Shown one piece after another: positions 63,399-64,000 of a stretch of 64,000 nt of DNA (positions are counted from its first letter, which is position 1; every line of letters starts with the position of its first letter). Where the stretch lies: NCBI RefSeq assembly GCF_002954705.1, contig NZ_MSCO01000002.1, forward strand, positions 673,950 to 737,949, read 5' to 3'. A program made the position numbers and the translations under genes. The DNA comes from Aliivibrio sifiae. GTDB lineage: Bacteria > Pseudomonadota > Gammaproteobacteria > Enterobacterales > Vibrionaceae. Under the pieces are notes generated by a model that worked only from the letters and a program-made list of their open reading frames with translations, was not told the DNA's origin and searched no databases.

Positions 63399-64000
63399 AA
63401 TTCACAATAATCCGTATCAGTTAAGTTTTTACAAGGAAAACGCCATGCTCTATTGTCTCGTTCTAACAATTGATCGGCTTCTTTGGGTCCCCACGTTCCA
63501 CAGGCGTAGCCAAATAGTGATTGAGGGTCTTGTTTAAAATCTAGTATCGGTTGCACAAACTTCCAACATGCATTCACCGCATCACTGCGAGCAAAGAGTG
63601 TTGCATCACCGTTTAACGCATCTAAGAGTAATCTTTCGTATGCGGTTAACATGGTAGTTTCAGTTAACGACTGATAATGAAAATCCATTGATACGTCTTT
63701 CACTTTAAAACCAGAACCAGGCTCCTTTAAGCCAAAACGCATTTGTATCCCTTCATCAGGTTGAATACGGATCACTAATTTATTTTCTGGTGCATTTGCA
63801 GCAAACGCTGGGTGTGGCGTTTTCTTAAAATGAACAACGACCTCAGTCACGCGAGTTGGAAGACGCTTACCAGTACGAACATAAAAAGGAACCCCATTCC
63901 AACGCCAATTATTGATGAACATTTTCAAACCGACATAAGTTTCTGTTCGAGAATCATCAGCAACGCCATGTTCATCACGGTAACTTGGCAAAAACTTACC
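63395..64000 (-). CDS. zwf: Glucose-6-phosphate dehydrogenase, C-terminal part
   Basis: The C-terminal 201 codons; the frame is open to the right edge, so the N-terminus with the NADP site lies outside. [41 protein letters not shown], then [13 protein letters not shown]-like [15 protein letters not shown], and [33 protein letters not shown] are typical. The first step of the oxidative pentose phosphate pathway. Overlaps pgl by 4 bp. Confidence 0.95.
   Translation of the reverse strand, partial: GKFLPSYRDEHGVADDSRTETYVGLKMFINNWRWNGVPFYVRTGKRLPTRVTEVVVHFKKTPHPAFAANAPENKLVIRIQPDEGIQMRFGLKEPGSGFKVKDVSMDFHYQSLTETTMLTAYERLLLDALNGDATLFARSDAVNACWKFVQPILDFKQDPQSLFGYACGTWGPKEADQLLERDNRAWRFPCKNLTDTDYCEL

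Overview
The window looks like a Vibrionaceae chromosome, most likely Aliivibrio (A. fischeri/A. logei type) and most likely the secondary chromosome. The reasons are the low GC content, several small families I know mainly from Vibrionaceae (DUF3319, DUF3010, DUF3069, DUF2960, a solitary outer-membrane beta-barrel), the vxr two-component operon and a zwf-pgl-gnd operon, which lie on chromosome II in Vibrio cholerae. Species and replicon are inferences. No rRNA, tRNA or CRISPR array was seen.

Left end (1-1.06 kb): part of a mobile element that ends exactly in a XerCD dif site (1031-1058). The dif site also encodes the last codons of a DUF3693 regulator typical of filamentous vibriophages. Three 15-bp direct repeats lie between this regulator and two divergent genes of unknown function. 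Two perfect 13-bp matS-type sites (13650 and 42767) agree with a position in the replication terminus (Ter) domain.

1.2-16 kb: yciH, DUF3319, a Cre-like recombinase with a degenerate active site, ddl, a SPOR lipoprotein, the protein acetyltransferase patZ, a 26-residue membrane protein, a diguanylate cyclase, mog, a TraF/FadL-like outer membrane protein, and the vxrA-vxrB-vxrC-yoaH envelope-stress operon. 16-36 kb: a divergent HemF paralogue, an SgrR-like regulator facing an AraC regulator and an orphan PstS, ppnP, an SrmB-like helicase, DUF2797, an EAL phosphodiesterase, rbgA, yeiR, an ABC exporter, a beta-barrel, gltS copy 1, an HD-GYP phosphodiesterase, and several small conserved proteins including a 37-residue lipoprotein, a CreA-family lipoprotein and an OmpA-type lipoprotein.

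36-64 kb: ravA-viaA, ltaE, mlc, queE, pykA, treR-treB-treC with two clear TreR operators, nagZ and anmK (muropeptide recycling), a FhuF-type reductase, a porin with a nested palindromic leader, an RRM protein, two tandem RluA-family genes, a solitary rodA paralogue, gltS copy 2, a DedA protein, and the oxidative pentose phosphate operon zwf-pgl-gnd running off the right end.

Themes: sugar uptake and its regulation (mlc, tre, pyk, zwf-pgl-gnd), cell-wall synthesis, recycling and stress (ddl, nagZ, anmK, rodA, vxrAB), and c-di-GMP turnover (one GGDEF, one EAL, one HD-GYP protein). Most transcription units end in GC-stem hairpins, many shared by convergent genes. DUF names and distant family assignments come from memory of the families, not from a search.
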